Source: an uncultured Eubacterium sp.
GTDB taxonomy: Bacteria; Bacillota; Clostridia; Lachnospirales; Lachnospiraceae
Length of the DNA stretch: 64,000 nucleotides
Direction of reading: 5' to 3'
NCBI GenBank assembly: GCA_934322085.1
Contig: CAKRGF010000002.1
Location: 1-64,000, forward strand
This document shows, one piece after another, positions 33,089 through 42,259 of this stretch (its first letter is position 1; each line of letters begins with the position of its first letter). The notes below the pieces were generated by a model. That model was not told the DNA's origin. It did not search any database and saw nothing but the letters and a program-made list of their open reading frames with translations. Both the position numbers and the translations under genes were made by a program.

Positions 33089-34723
33089 CTAACCTCGGTT
33101 CTGTGCATCTACCAAGTTTTCACTCTGATACATCTTGCGCAGTTTTGGTTTCTCAATTTTACCGGTTGGATTTCTCGGTACGTCCGCAAAGAAAATCTTA
33201 CGCGGTCTCTTATAGCGTGGAAGTCCCTTGCAGAACTCATTCATCTCGTCTTCCGTACAGACAGCCCCCGGAACCAGTTCGATAATCGCTGCTGCAATCT
33301 CTCCCAAACGGTCATCTTTTAGTCCGATAACAGCCACATCCTTTACTGCCTCATGTTTGCTCAGATAGTTTTCAATCTGAACCGGATACAAGTTTTCACC
33401 ACCACTGATGATAACATCTTTTTTGCGGTCAACCAAATAAATGAAACCATCTTCATCCATCTCTGCCATATCACCGGTGTAAAGCCAGTCACCGTGAAGA
33501 ACTTCTTTTGTTGCCTCTTCATCGTTATAATAGCATTTCATCACGCCGGGACCTTTAACCGCCAGCTCACCGACTTCACCTTGTTTTACTTCATTTCCGT
33601 CGGTGTCAATAATTTTTGCCTCCCAGCCATATCCCGGAATACCGATAGCGCCGACTTTATGGATATTTTCCACGCCAAGATGAACGCAGCCCGGTCCAAT
33701 CGACTCACTTAAACCATAGTTCGTATCATACTGATGATTTGGAAAATACTCTTTCCAGCGGCGGATTAAGCTCTGTGGAACCGGCTGTGCACCAATATGC
33801 ATCAGACGCCACTGGGATAATTCATAATCATCGGGTTTTAATCTTCCACTGTCAAGTTCCACGAGAATATCCTGTGCCCACGGAACTAAAAGCCAGACAA
33901 TTGTACATTTCTCATTGGAGACCGTCTCCAAAATTGTTTTCGGGCTTACCCCCTTCAAAAGCACTGCCTTGCTTCCTGTCAAAAGACTGCCAAACCAGTG
34001 CATCTTCGCTCCGGTATGATACAGTGGAGGAATACATAAGAACACATCGTCATGTGTCTGTCCATGATGCTTCTGCTCCACTTTACAGGCATGCATCAAA
34101 CTTTCATGATTATGTAAAATTGCTTTTGGGAATCCAGTTGTTCCCGAAGAAAAATAAATTGCCGCATCGTCTTCATCGGAAATCGGGATTCCCGGTGCTA
34201 AACTTGCACAGTTTGCCGTCAGTTTATCATAATCCTCTGCAAAAGACGGGCAGTCGCCTCCCACATAAAACAAAAGACGGTTCTGACTGATTTTATCGGC
34301 AATTTCTTCCACACGGCCGATAAATTCCGGACCAAACACTAAAACATCTACCTCCGCCAGATTCAAACAGTATTCAATTTCATCCGGCGCATAGCGGAAA
34401 TTAAGTGGCACCGCCAGTGCTCCAGTCTTTAATATACCAAAATAAATCGGAAGCCATTCCAAGCAGTTCATCAATAAAATCGCTACTTTGTCTCCTTTTC
34501 CAATCCCTCTGCTGATTAAAAGCTGTGCAAAACGATTGGCTTTTTCGTCAAATACATGCCATGTAATTTCCCTGCGGTAATGACACATCGGACTTGACTC
34601 GATTAATTCATAATCCCTCCATGTTACTCTTCTTTTCTCCTGAATATCCGGATTAATCTCTACAAGACTCACTTCGTTCGGATATTTTTTGGCATTTGCC
34701 TCCAATAACTCTGTAATTGGCAT
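33089..34723 (-). CDS. AMP-dependent acyl-CoA synthetase/ligase
   Basis: 544-aa ANL-superfamily enzyme activating a carboxylic acid with ATP and CoA. Core motifs in order are YFSSGTTGFPKAILH (P-loop-like A3), YGLSES (A5), LYTGDMAEMDEDGFIYLVDRKKDVI (A7/A8) and PRNPTGKIEKPKLR (A10, catalytic Lys). The substrate is not predictable; it resembles medium-chain or cyclic acid ligases. The ATG at 34723 has GGAGG 9 bases upstream. No tailoring genes nearby; a HAD phosphatase gene precedes it. Confidence 0.9.
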   Translation of the reverse strand: MPITELLEANAKKYPNEVSLVEINPDIQEKRRVTWRDYELIESSPMCHYRREITWHVFDEKANRFAQLLISRGIGKGDKVAILLMNCLEWLPIYFGILKTGALAVPLNFRYAPDEIEYCLNLAEVDVLVFGPEFIGRVEEIADKISQNRLLFYVGGDCPSFAEDYDKLTANCASLAPGIPISDEDDAAIYFSSGTTGFPKAILHNHESLMHACKVEQKHHGQTHDDVFLCIPPLYHTGAKMHWFGSLLTGSKAVLLKGVSPKTILETVSNEKCTIVWLLVPWAQDILVELDSGRLKPDDYELSQWRLMHIGAQPVPQSLIRRWKEYFPNHQYDTNYGLSESIGPGCVHLGVENIHKVGAIGIPGYGWEAKIIDTDGNEVKQGEVGELAVKGPGVMKCYYNDEEATKEVLHGDWLYTGDMAEMDEDGFIYLVDRKKDVIISGGENLYPVQIENYLSKHEAVKDVAVIGLKDDRLGEIAAAIIELVPGAVCTEDEMNEFCKGLPRYKRPRKIFFADVPRNPTGKIEKPKLRKMYQSENLVDAQNRG

Positions 34724-34758
34724 TCCCTTTATCCTCCATTTCAAAATACAAAAACTAT

Positions 34759-35439
34759 CTATATCATATCGCATTTCCACTGATTTAGCAAGGATATCGC
34801 CTCGTCAATTTCATCCACTGCATAGTCGCAAATCAAATCAAAGTCTTCCTTTGCATAATTCCACTTTGGTTCTCTTACTAAAACCGTCTGAAAACCACCT
34901 TTTTTTGCTCCTAAAACCGCCGGCAGAATATCTTCAAACACAAAACAGTTACTAGGATTTACACCCATCTTCTCTGCCGCCTTCAAATAGACATCCGGAA
35001 ACTCTTTTCCCCTTTTTACATCCCCCGTTTCCGTAAATGAATGAAAAAAGTCGTAGATTCCTAAATTTTTTAGGCACGGTTCAAACAAAGAAGCACTGTT
35101 TGAGGTCGCAACCGACATTTTAATATCCTGCTTCTTTAGCCACAAAAGAAGTTCTTTTGCCCCTTTTTTTAGTTTTACATCATGAGCATACGCATCTCTT
35201 GCCATCGCATCCCATTCCGCCATCACATCTTCCTTCGTCTCCTGCAGCAAAAAACGTTTGATGGTATATTTCGCCACCTCTTCAAACCCCATCGCCATAA
35301 TTGCCGTGGAATAATCTTTTGGTACTTCAAATCCTCGTTTTTTCAAAAAATCGGTATCAATCTGCGACCAGACCCACGTCGAATCTAACAATGTGCCATC
35401 CAAATCAAATATGACTCCTTCTATCTTCACCGTATCCAT
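34759..35439 (-). CDS. HAD-superfamily phosphatase (beta-PGM/Gph-like)
   Basis: 226 aa. All four HAD motifs are present: motif I GVIFDLDGTLLDST (near 8-21), motif II VATSNS, motif III Lys in KRGKEFPDVY and motif IV FVFEDILPAV. The helical C1 cap between motifs I and II suggests a small phosphorylated sugar or nucleotide-type substrate. Unlike the HAD at 3532-4074, it is complete. Located 35 bp upstream of the acyl-CoA ligase, on the same strand. Confidence 0.9.
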   Translation of the reverse strand: MDTVKIEGVIFDLDGTLLDSTWVWSQIDTDFLKKRGFEVPKDYSTAIMAMGFEEVAKYTIKRFLLQETKEDVMAEWDAMARDAYAHDVKLKKGAKELLLWLKKQDIKMSVATSNSASLFEPCLKNLGIYDFFHSFTETGDVKRGKEFPDVYLKAAEKMGVNPSNCFVFEDILPAVLGAKKGGFQTVLVREPKWNYAKEDFDLICDYAVDEIDEAISLLNQWKCDMI

Positions 35440-35480
35440 CCCTTCTTTTTTTATCTTTTACCAGTATAACAGAATTCCCC

Positions 35481-36257
35481 TTATCTTTCCATGGCTTTTA
35501 TAACCATCTGAGCGATTTTTTTATGTCCTTTTTCACTGGGATGCGGGTCAATTTCCCTGCCCTTGAAAGAAAGATTGACCATGGATTCCTTCTCGCCGTC
35601 AAAACATTTTTTAATATCGACAAGCACATACTCATCCGATGGATAAAACCCGCGGTTCATCCGGTTAATATAAGCATCCGCCACCGGATACACCTGTGAA
35701 AACGCATCAATCCCCTTAGCAGGATTATAAATATTGTCCGCATATATTTTTACATTCGGATTAACCGCTCGAATTTCTCGGATAATTTTGGGAAAAGTTT
35801 TTGCAAACTGCACGCATGCCTCATCGAATTTATGTGCATCCCGTTTTATCATTTCTTCCATGTTTAAATCCAATTGAATCAAATGGAGTAAATCATTTGA
35901 GCCAATGGATATCGTAACAAAATCGGCATGTTTAATCGTTGCACGGTACTTTTTATATTCCTTTCTTTCCGGATTTGTAAGTATATCAAGAAGTTCTCCG
36001 CTTTGCATCCCATTTTCTCCAAAATTTGTAACAAAAACCGAATCATATTTTGTCTCTAGGTTTTTACGAATCAACTCCACATAAGATTGCTCTTTTCTAT
36101 CACTAAGTCCATACCCATATGCGATGCTGTCCCCTAACGCCACATAGCGGATTGACGTCGATGTAATATCACCGGAACTTACTTTTTCCTCCGGTACAGC
36201 TTTAATTCCACAAAACACAGCGAACATAATCACCCCAATTCTTATGATCCATTTCAC
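35481..36257 (-). CDS. SGNH/GDSL-family esterase, exported
   Basis: 258 aa. A hydrophobic N-terminus (WIIRIGVIMFAVFCGIKA) acts as signal or anchor. The four SGNH blocks are visible: ALGDSIAYGYG (Ser nucleophile), NFGENGMQSG, SIGSNDLL and DPHPSEKGH (catalytic Asp/His). It probably removes acyl or acetyl groups from envelope or polysaccharide substrates. The start is GTG, reached after AGGAGG and seven T residues; both belong to the yebC terminator hairpin. Confidence 0.9.
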   Translation of the reverse strand: MKWIIRIGVIMFAVFCGIKAVPEEKVSSGDITSTSIRYVALGDSIAYGYGLSDRKEQSYVELIRKNLETKYDSVFVTNFGENGMQSGELLDILTNPERKEYKKYRATIKHADFVTISIGSNDLLHLIQLDLNMEEMIKRDAHKFDEACVQFAKTFPKIIREIRAVNPNVKIYADNIYNPAKGIDAFSQVYPVADAYINRMNRGFYPSDEYVLVDIKKCFDGEKESMVNLSFKGREIDPHPSEKGHKKIAQMVIKAMER

Positions 36258-36313
36258 AAAAAAAGCCTCCTACACATAATAAAAGATTACTCTTTTATTA
36301 TGTGTAGAAGACT
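36258..36313 (-). terminator. yebC terminator overlapping the SGNH gene Shine-Dalgarno
   Basis: A perfect 17-bp stem (36291-36307 with 36270-36286), extending to about 24 bp with two mismatches and a 4-nt loop, is followed by TTTTTTT up to the GTG start. The descending arm carries AGGAGG. Confidence 0.85.
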
Positions 36314-36351
36314 TAAAATTATTAGCTCATTTTGGATTTTTGAAAATTATC

Positions 36352-37089
36352 TTATTCGTCATCCTCTTCGACATTGTGATATACATTCTGCACATCATCA
36401 TCCTCATCCAAAAGGTCCATAATACGCTGGAACATTTTTTTATCTTCATCTGAAGTAAGTTCCACATAATTTTGCGGAATCATGGTAATTTCAGCCTGTA
36501 CCATCGGAACGCTTTCTTTTTCCAACGCTTCACGAACAACGCTGAAATCCTCCGGTGTTGTAAGAATTTCGTAACTATCTTCTTCCTCAACAAAATCCTC
36601 TGCACCTGCATCCAATGCCATCATCATAAATTCATCGGCATCAGTCTCATATGCTTCTTTATCAACAAGAATCTGTCCTTTTTGGTCAAACATATAAGAC
36701 ACGCAGCCTGTCGTTCCTACATTACCGTTTCCTTTGGTAAATGCATTTCTTACATTTGAAGCAGTACGGTTTTTGTTATCCGTCAGCGCCTCAACAATAA
36801 TTGCTGTTCCGTTCGGTCCATAGCCTTCATACTGGCAGCTTACATAATTAACCGCATCTACGTTTCCTGCTGCTTTTTTAATTCCACGCTCAATCGTGTC
36901 ATTTGGCATATTGTTTGCCTTTGCTTTCGCAACAACATCACGAAGTTTACTGTTATTATTCGGGTCTGGTCCGCCCTCTTTTACGGCTACCGCAATCTCA
37001 CGGCCGATTACCGTAAAAATCTTACCTCTTTTGGCATCATTTTTCTCTTTTTTGTGCTTAATGTTCGCAAATTTTGAATGTCCTGACAT
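36352..37089 (-). CDS. YebC/TACO1 family protein
   Basis: 245-aa cytoplasmic protein of the YebC family (N-terminus SGHSKFANIKHKKEKNDAKRGKIFTVIGREI). Family members act as DNA-binding regulators or, per recent work, help ribosomes at proline stretches. All three domains are present, with an acidic C-terminus (LLDEDDDVQNVYHNVEEDDE). The AGGAGG overlaps the argR stop codon, 33 nt before the ATG, and a 6-bp GACGAG/CTCGTC hairpin lies between them. Confidence 0.93.
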   Translation of the reverse strand: MSGHSKFANIKHKKEKNDAKRGKIFTVIGREIAVAVKEGGPDPNNNSKLRDVVAKAKANNMPNDTIERGIKKAAGNVDAVNYVSCQYEGYGPNGTAIIVEALTDNKNRTASNVRNAFTKGNGNVGTTGCVSYMFDQKGQILVDKEAYETDADEFMMMALDAGAEDFVEEEDSYEILTTPEDFSVVREALEKESVPMVQAEITMIPQNYVELTSDEDKKMFQRIMDLLDEDDDVQNVYHNVEEDDE

Positions 37090-37128
37090 GTTTTTACTCG
37101 ACGAGATATTTCTACTCGTCTTCCTCCT
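37090..37128 (-). promoter_or_regulatory. structured ribosome-binding region of yebC
   Basis: SD AGGAGG at 37128-37123, then GACGAG (37120-37115), a 9-nt loop and CTCGTC (37105-37100), then the ATG at 37089. Folding the hairpin would bring the SD to about 12 nt effective spacing. Confidence 0.5.
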
Positions 37129-37571
37129 TACTTATTACTTATTTTTTCAATCACTGCCGGTACTAAGTCCGCTGTACGGACTGCACACATAATCGTGTCA
37201 TCCCCCGCAATGGATCCTACAATTTCTTCTATCTCAAGCGCATCAATCGCGGCGGCAACTGCCATCGCCATACCGCTTACCGTCTTGATTACTACCAGAT
37301 TATCTGCCTGGTCGATACTCACCATACCATCCTGCAAAACTCTTGCATAGCGCTCGCCAAAGCTGGCACTTCCCGGAGTAACACAGATGTACTTGGATTT
37401 TCCGTTTTTGTCTGCCTGTTTTTTTAACTGCAGTTCTTTGATATCCCGGCTGATGGTTGCCTGCGTCACCCGGAAACCGGATTCATGCAGACGCTTTCCA
37501 AGTTCCTCCTGCGTATCGATATCATACTCACCAATTAATTCTAATATTTTATTCTGTCTTACTCGCTTCAT
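37128..37571 (-). CDS. argR: arginine repressor ArgR/AhrC
   Basis: 147-aa arginine-responsive regulator. The N-terminal winged helix (QEELGKRLHESGFRVTQATISRDIKELQLKK, SR in the recognition helix) is followed by the oligomerisation and arginine-binding domain with GSIAGDDTIMCAVRT. The ATG at 37571 is preferred (GGAG 7 bases upstream). In many Firmicutes it sits in the dxs-tlyA-nadK operon as here. The recN gene that often follows is absent, and yebC is next. Confidence 0.95.
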   Translation of the reverse strand: MKRVRQNKILELIGEYDIDTQEELGKRLHESGFRVTQATISRDIKELQLKKQADKNGKSKYICVTPGSASFGERYARVLQDGMVSIDQADNLVVIKTVSGMAMAVAAAIDALEIEEIVGSIAGDDTIMCAVRTADLVPAVIEKISNK

Positions 37572-37601
37572 AAAAAAACTCCGTTTCAAAACTTTAGCTA
37601 A

Positions 37602-38432
37602 TTAATCCCGGTTCAGTTTGCTCCGCATTTTATCAAAAAAGCTGGCATCACCAAGCCGAACCATATCAAAAGTTTCTTTTGCTTTTTCAATCCATACGAC
37701 ATCACCTGTCGACACGGTCCAAAGCATCTGTCCATCGCCACGAATCGCAGCCTCATCCTGATAGTTTTCCTTTGTCTTTCCAACTTCAATCCGAAGTTTG
37801 GAATCTGAAGACACCACAAGACTTCTTTTGTTCAGCGAATGTGGGCAAATCGGTGTAATAATCATTGCTTCCATCGATGGTACTAACACCGGACCTGCTG
37901 CCGATAAATTATAGGCCGTCGAACCGGTCGGCGTCGATACCAAAATTCCATCTGCCACATAAGTATCCATCAGCTCATCATCCACATAGACATTTGCCGT
38001 TATCATATGTCCAAAATCCTGCTTGCCGATAATAAACTCATTAATCGCAATGCCAATTGCTTCTCCAACTGAGGTTTTCTGCACCCTGCCCGTAAGCGCC
38101 ATCCGCTTTTCGACTTCATAATTTCCAGATAAAATTTCATGCAGTGCCTTTTGAATCCTTGGCTTTTCCACTTCGGTCAGAAACCCAAGTGTACCAAAAT
38201 TTACACCAAAAATCGGAACATGACTGCCAGCAAAACGCTTTGCAGCCTGGATAACATAACCATCTCCTCCAAGCACAATCACTAAATCTGCCCAGTCAAT
38301 CTGCGTAACTTCAGACGAACTCCCTACTATTCTAGCACATTTTTCATTAGATTCCAAATATCTTTTTATTTCGTTCGCCGTGTCATGATGTAAGTCCTTC
38401 TCAACATCGGAAATAATCTGAAAATTTTTCAT
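37602..38432 (-). CDS. nadK: NAD kinase
   Basis: 276-aa kinase making NADP from NAD. The NE/D-type motif GIAINEFIIGK and the glycine-rich SPTGSTAYNLSAAGP are intact. The normally invariant GGDGT is GGDGY here (VIVLGGDGYVIQAAK), an unusual Thr-to-Tyr change beside the catalytic Asp. Its place in the tlyA-nadK-argR order supports the assignment. 11 bp separate it from tlyA. Confidence 0.95.
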   Translation of the reverse strand: MKNFQIISDVEKDLHHDTANEIKRYLESNEKCARIVGSSSEVTQIDWADLVIVLGGDGYVIQAAKRFAGSHVPIFGVNFGTLGFLTEVEKPRIQKALHEILSGNYEVEKRMALTGRVQKTSVGEAIGIAINEFIIGKQDFGHMITANVYVDDELMDTYVADGILVSTPTGSTAYNLSAAGPVLVPSMEAMIITPICPHSLNKRSLVVSSDSKLRIEVGKTKENYQDEAAIRGDGQMLWTVSTGDVVWIEKAKETFDMVRLGDASFFDKMRSKLNRD

Positions 38433-38443
38433 CGCAGTTCCTC

Positions 38444-39274
38444 CTATAAAACCTCGTGTGCATGCGCTACCAATTCTTTCACTGCTTCTTTCTGTTTTTC
38501 ATCTATCGTGACCGGTTCTCTGTTATCATTCTCCATGTAGAGGAGATATTCGATATTTCCTTCCGGTCCGCGGATCGGCGAGTGGTCAATCCCCAAAATA
38601 TGAAAACCAAGTGAAAGCGCATAGTTCATAACCATCTGAATCACTTCTTCGTGGACATGGGGATCTCTCACGACTCCTTTTTTCCCAACCTGCTCTCTGC
38701 CCGCCTCAAACTGTGGTTTTATCAGGCAGACAATCTGAGCATTTTCCTTCATCAGTGCCATAACCGGCTCTAATACTTTCGTGAGAGAAATAAAGGCAAC
38801 ATCGATGGAAACAAAATCTACTAATTCACCAATATCGTCCGGTGTGACATAGCGGATGTTTGTCTTTTCCATCGAACATACTCTTTCATCCTGCCTTAAT
38901 GACCACGCAAGCTGGTTTGTTCCCACATCAATTGCGTACACATACTTTGCGCCATTTTGCAGCATGCAGTCCGTAAAGCCACCGGTTGATGAACCGACAT
39001 CCATGCATACCGTATCCGTAAGGGAAATCGGGAACACCTTCATTGCCTGTTCCAATTTGTAACCGCCACGGCTGACATATTTCATTTTCTTTCCCCGGAC
39101 TTCAATCTGTACCGATTCTGGAAACGTCTGTCCGGCCTTGTCTTCTCTTTGATTATCGACAAATACCTCCCCTGCCATAATCACAGCTTTTGCTTTTTCA
39201 CGGGAAGGCATAAGTCCTCTTTTCACAAGAAGGACATCCAATCGTTCTTTCTTTTCTTTCACCTTACTCACCAT
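38444..39274 (-). CDS. tlyA: TlyA family rRNA methyltransferase/hemolysin-like
   Basis: 276 aa. The N-terminal S4 RNA-binding domain (RLDVLLVKRGLMPSREKAKAVI, residues 10-70) is followed by an FtsJ-type methyltransferase domain with SAM motif CMDVGSSTGGFTDCML. Family members 2'-O-methylate rRNA. The start overlaps the end of dxs by 11 bp, implying coupled translation. Confidence 0.94.
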   Translation of the reverse strand: MVSKVKEKKERLDVLLVKRGLMPSREKAKAVIMAGEVFVDNQREDKAGQTFPESVQIEVRGKKMKYVSRGGYKLEQAMKVFPISLTDTVCMDVGSSTGGFTDCMLQNGAKYVYAIDVGTNQLAWSLRQDERVCSMEKTNIRYVTPDDIGELVDFVSIDVAFISLTKVLEPVMALMKENAQIVCLIKPQFEAGREQVGKKGVVRDPHVHEEVIQMVMNYALSLGFHILGIDHSPIRGPEGNIEYLLYMENDNREPVTIDEKQKEAVKELVAHAHEVL

Positions 39275-41144
39275 TTATCTTTCTTACAATCCGATTCGAT
39301 ACCGATACTGCATCCAATCCATATTTCTCATAAAGTTCTTCCGGCGTTCCATGCTCAATAAACTGATCCGGGAAGCATACACTAAAACATTTGTGGTAAA
39401 TTCTCTCCCGCAGTAAAAATGCCTGAATCTGCTCGGAAAAACCGCCGGTATACACATTATCCTCCATCGTCACAATCAGACGGTGGCTGATTGCTAACTC
39501 TCTTACCAAATCCTCATCAAACGGCTTCACAAAACGCATATTGACAATCGTTGGATGAATCCCTTGTACTGCTAACTTTTTTCGAACCTCACACGCTTTA
39601 CTAACCATATTGCCTACTGCCAAAATAAGTACATCTTTTCCTTCGTACAAAAGTTCTGCTTTGGCGTACACAATCGGCTCTCTTTCCTCTTTCTCACAGC
39701 AGTACGCTTTTCCTCTTGGGTAGCGGACTGCCACCGGACCATCCATCTGCTCCAGCGCAAAATCCAGCACCTCAGTCAACTCTGCACCATCCATCGGCGA
39801 AATCACCGTCATTCCCGGCATCGTCGACAAAAAGGATAAGTCAAAAATACCCTGATGCGTCTCTCCGTCATTTCCTACAATGCCGCTTCGGTCTACTGTA
39901 AAAATAACCGGCAGACCGCCAAGACACACATCATGAATCATCTGGTCATAGGCACGCTGCAAAAAGGTAGAATACAAAGAAACTACCGGTCTCATACCGC
40001 CTGCTGCAAGTCCTGCCGCAAAAGTAACTGCATGTTCTTCAGCAATTCCCACATCGAAAGCTCGTGATGGAAATGTTTTTGCAAAGGCTGCCGTTCCGGT
40101 TCCATCCGGCATCGCAGCACACACAGAAACCAGTTCATTGCACTGCGCCCCGCGTGACAAAAGCCAGTCGGAAAATATATTCGTATAAGTTACTTCGTTT
40201 GTTTTAAGAATCGTACCATCTTTTACATCGAAGGTTCCCACACCATGAAAAGCGGAAGGATTTTGTTCTGCCGGTTTATACCCTTTTCCCTTCTGGGTCA
40301 GAACATGCACCAAAACCGGCTGATTCGTAATCGAAAATGCCGTTTCAAAAGCAGTTACCATTTCATTTACATTGTGTCCATTCACCGGACCGATATAAAT
40401 GAGCCCCATATCTTCAAATAACATGCCCGGAATAAACAAATGCTTAATCGAGTCTTTCGCACGTTTAATCTGTCTGGCAAGTGGATGTCCTACGTTCGGA
40501 ATTTTATCTAACGAATTTTCAACATTCATTTTCAAATCGCGGTACTTGCGGTTTGCACGAATCTTACCTAAGTAAGTTGACATACCACCTACATTTGGTG
40601 CAATCGACATTTTATTATCGTTTAGCACAATAACCATATTCGTTTTTAATGCTGCGGCGTTATTTAACGCCTCAAATGCCATACCGCCGGATAATGCACC
40701 ATCACCAATAACCGCAACTACTTTTTCATCGCCACCACGCAGATCCCTCGCCTTGGCAAAGCCCTGTGCCACAGAAATGGAGGTCGAACTGTGTCCGGTA
40801 TCAAACGTATCGCTCGGATTTTCCTTGACTTTTGGGAAACCGCTTAAGCCACCCATCTGACGCAGCGTCGAAAAGGCATCACCTCTACCTGTCAGTATTT
40901 TGTGTACATACGACTGGTGTCCCACATCCCAGATTAGTTTATCTTCTGGAAAATGTAAACACAAATGAAGTGCCATCGTAAGTTCCACCGCTCCTAAATT
41001 AGATGCCAGATGTCCACCCGTGCGGCTTACACTCCGTACCAGTTTGACACGGATTTCCTTGGCTAACTGGCGATAATCCGCGGGGTCAATATTATGAATG
41101 TCATTTTCTTTTACAATCTGACTAAGTACCTTTTTCTTACTCAC
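39264..41144 (-). CDS. dxs: 1-deoxy-D-xylulose-5-phosphate synthase
   Basis: 626-aa ThDP enzyme, first step of the MEP isoprenoid pathway, condensing pyruvate and glyceraldehyde-3-phosphate. The ThDP motif GDGALSGGMAFEALNNAA is near residues 148-165. The transketolase pyrimidine domain has GIAEEHAVTFAAGLAAGG, and the C-terminal domain is complete. The start is GTG with GAGGATGG upstream. It follows ispA by 13 bp; both feed isoprenoid synthesis. Confidence 0.98.
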   Translation of the reverse strand: MSKKKVLSQIVKENDIHNIDPADYRQLAKEIRVKLVRSVSRTGGHLASNLGAVELTMALHLCLHFPEDKLIWDVGHQSYVHKILTGRGDAFSTLRQMGGLSGFPKVKENPSDTFDTGHSSTSISVAQGFAKARDLRGGDEKVVAVIGDGALSGGMAFEALNNAAALKTNMVIVLNDNKMSIAPNVGGMSTYLGKIRANRKYRDLKMNVENSLDKIPNVGHPLARQIKRAKDSIKHLFIPGMLFEDMGLIYIGPVNGHNVNEMVTAFETAFSITNQPVLVHVLTQKGKGYKPAEQNPSAFHGVGTFDVKDGTILKTNEVTYTNIFSDWLLSRGAQCNELVSVCAAMPDGTGTAAFAKTFPSRAFDVGIAEEHAVTFAAGLAAGGMRPVVSLYSTFLQRAYDQMIHDVCLGGLPVIFTVDRSGIVGNDGETHQGIFDLSFLSTMPGMTVISPMDGAELTEVLDFALEQMDGPVAVRYPRGKAYCCEKEEREPIVYAKAELLYEGKDVLILAVGNMVSKACEVRKKLAVQGIHPTIVNMRFVKPFDEDLVRELAISHRLIVTMEDNVYTGGFSEQIQAFLLRERIYHKCFSVCFPDQFIEHGTPEELYEKYGLDAVSVSNRIVRKINGE

Positions 41145-41157
41145 AAAACCATCCTCT

Positions 41158-42057
41158 TTATTTCTCCCGTTCTACCAAGGACATTAACAATTCCCGCAGA
41201 AACGATTTATGTTCTTCATCTGCCGCCGTGATACCATCTAATGCAGCAATACCGGCGTCTGTATATTCTGCAACTTTTTTCCGGCTCTCCTCCATTCCAT
41301 GCAAAACCGGATATGTGGATTTTTCATTCTTTTCATCGCTGTGCACCGGTTTTCCGATGACTTTCTCATCCCCTGAAATATCTAAAATGTCATCCTGAAT
41401 CTGAAAAGCAAGTCCAATCGCCGTTCCCACATTTTCCATAATTCGTACTTCATCCTGCGAAGCACCGGCTAAGCAGGCTCCAATCATAAGGCTTGCCTCA
41501 ATGAGTGCCGAAGTCTTATTTTTATAAACGTAATGAAGCATCTGTTCATCAACAAATTTTCCGTTATTTTCAACATCAACAACTTGTCCACCGACCATGC
41601 CATAAATCCCTGCTTTTTTTCCCAATACCTTTAAAGCATTGGCAATTCTCTGCTTGTCCGTTTTACTGTCAAACGCAAGAAATGCCGTCTCATAAGCAAG
41701 ATTTAATAAAGCATCCCCTGCAAGAATTCCCATCGCTTCTCCGTATTTTTTATGTGTCGTTAACTTACCACGGCGGTAATCATCATTATCCATCGCCGGT
41801 AAATCATCATGCACAAGCGAGTACGTGTGAATCATTTCCATCGCCATCATAAATGGGCGGACTGCTTTTTCATCCGTTCCCCCAAACATGGAATATGTCT
41901 CATAAAGAAACATTGGTCTAAGTCTTTTACCACCGGCATTGATACTGTAATTAACAGCCTCCAACACCGTTTTTTCATAGCCTTCTTCCTTTGGAAGGTA
42001 CGCAACAAATCCCTCTTCTATATTTTGTATTTTTTCCTGCCATTTATCCTTCGACAT
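41158..42057 (-). CDS. ispA: polyprenyl (geranyl/farnesyl) diphosphate synthase
   Basis: 299-aa all-helical prenyltransferase. The first Asp-rich motif is LVHDDLPAMDNDDYRRG (near 84-100) and the second is QIQDDILDISGD (near 220-231). GGKRLRPMF binds the diphosphate. It likely makes C15 FPP for undecaprenyl and quinone-type lipids; chain length is not certain from sequence. Overlaps xseB by 14 bp. Confidence 0.95.
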   Translation of the reverse strand: MSKDKWQEKIQNIEEGFVAYLPKEEGYEKTVLEAVNYSINAGGKRLRPMFLYETYSMFGGTDEKAVRPFMMAMEMIHTYSLVHDDLPAMDNDDYRRGKLTTHKKYGEAMGILAGDALLNLAYETAFLAFDSKTDKQRIANALKVLGKKAGIYGMVGGQVVDVENNGKFVDEQMLHYVYKNKTSALIEASLMIGACLAGASQDEVRIMENVGTAIGLAFQIQDDILDISGDEKVIGKPVHSDEKNEKSTYPVLHGMEESRKKVAEYTDAGIAALDGITAADEEHKSFLRELLMSLVEREK

Positions 42058-42259
42058 CTTCTTCTCCTTCCATCATCAGGACTTTTATTTTTTTCTCCAC
42101 ACGGTCAATGGCGTCATTTCCCATTTTCACAAGTTTCATTCCTTCCGAAAATGCCTGATAGGATTCTTCTAACGTCATTTTATCATTTTCCATCTGTGTT
42201 ACGGTATCATCTAAACGATCCATAATTTCTTCCAAAGAAATTTCTTTTTTATCATCCAT
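42044..42259 (-). CDS. xseB: exodeoxyribonuclease VII small subunit
   Basis: 71-aa helical-hairpin subunit of exonuclease VII (ISLEEIMDRLDDTVTQMENDKMTLEESYQAFSEGMKL). The length and the conserved LEES..F..G pattern fit. It abuts xseA, sharing base 42259, and overlaps ispA. Confidence 0.95.
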   Translation of the reverse strand: MDDKKEISLEEIMDRLDDTVTQMENDKMTLEESYQAFSEGMKLVKMGNDAIDRVEKKIKVLMMEGEEDVEG

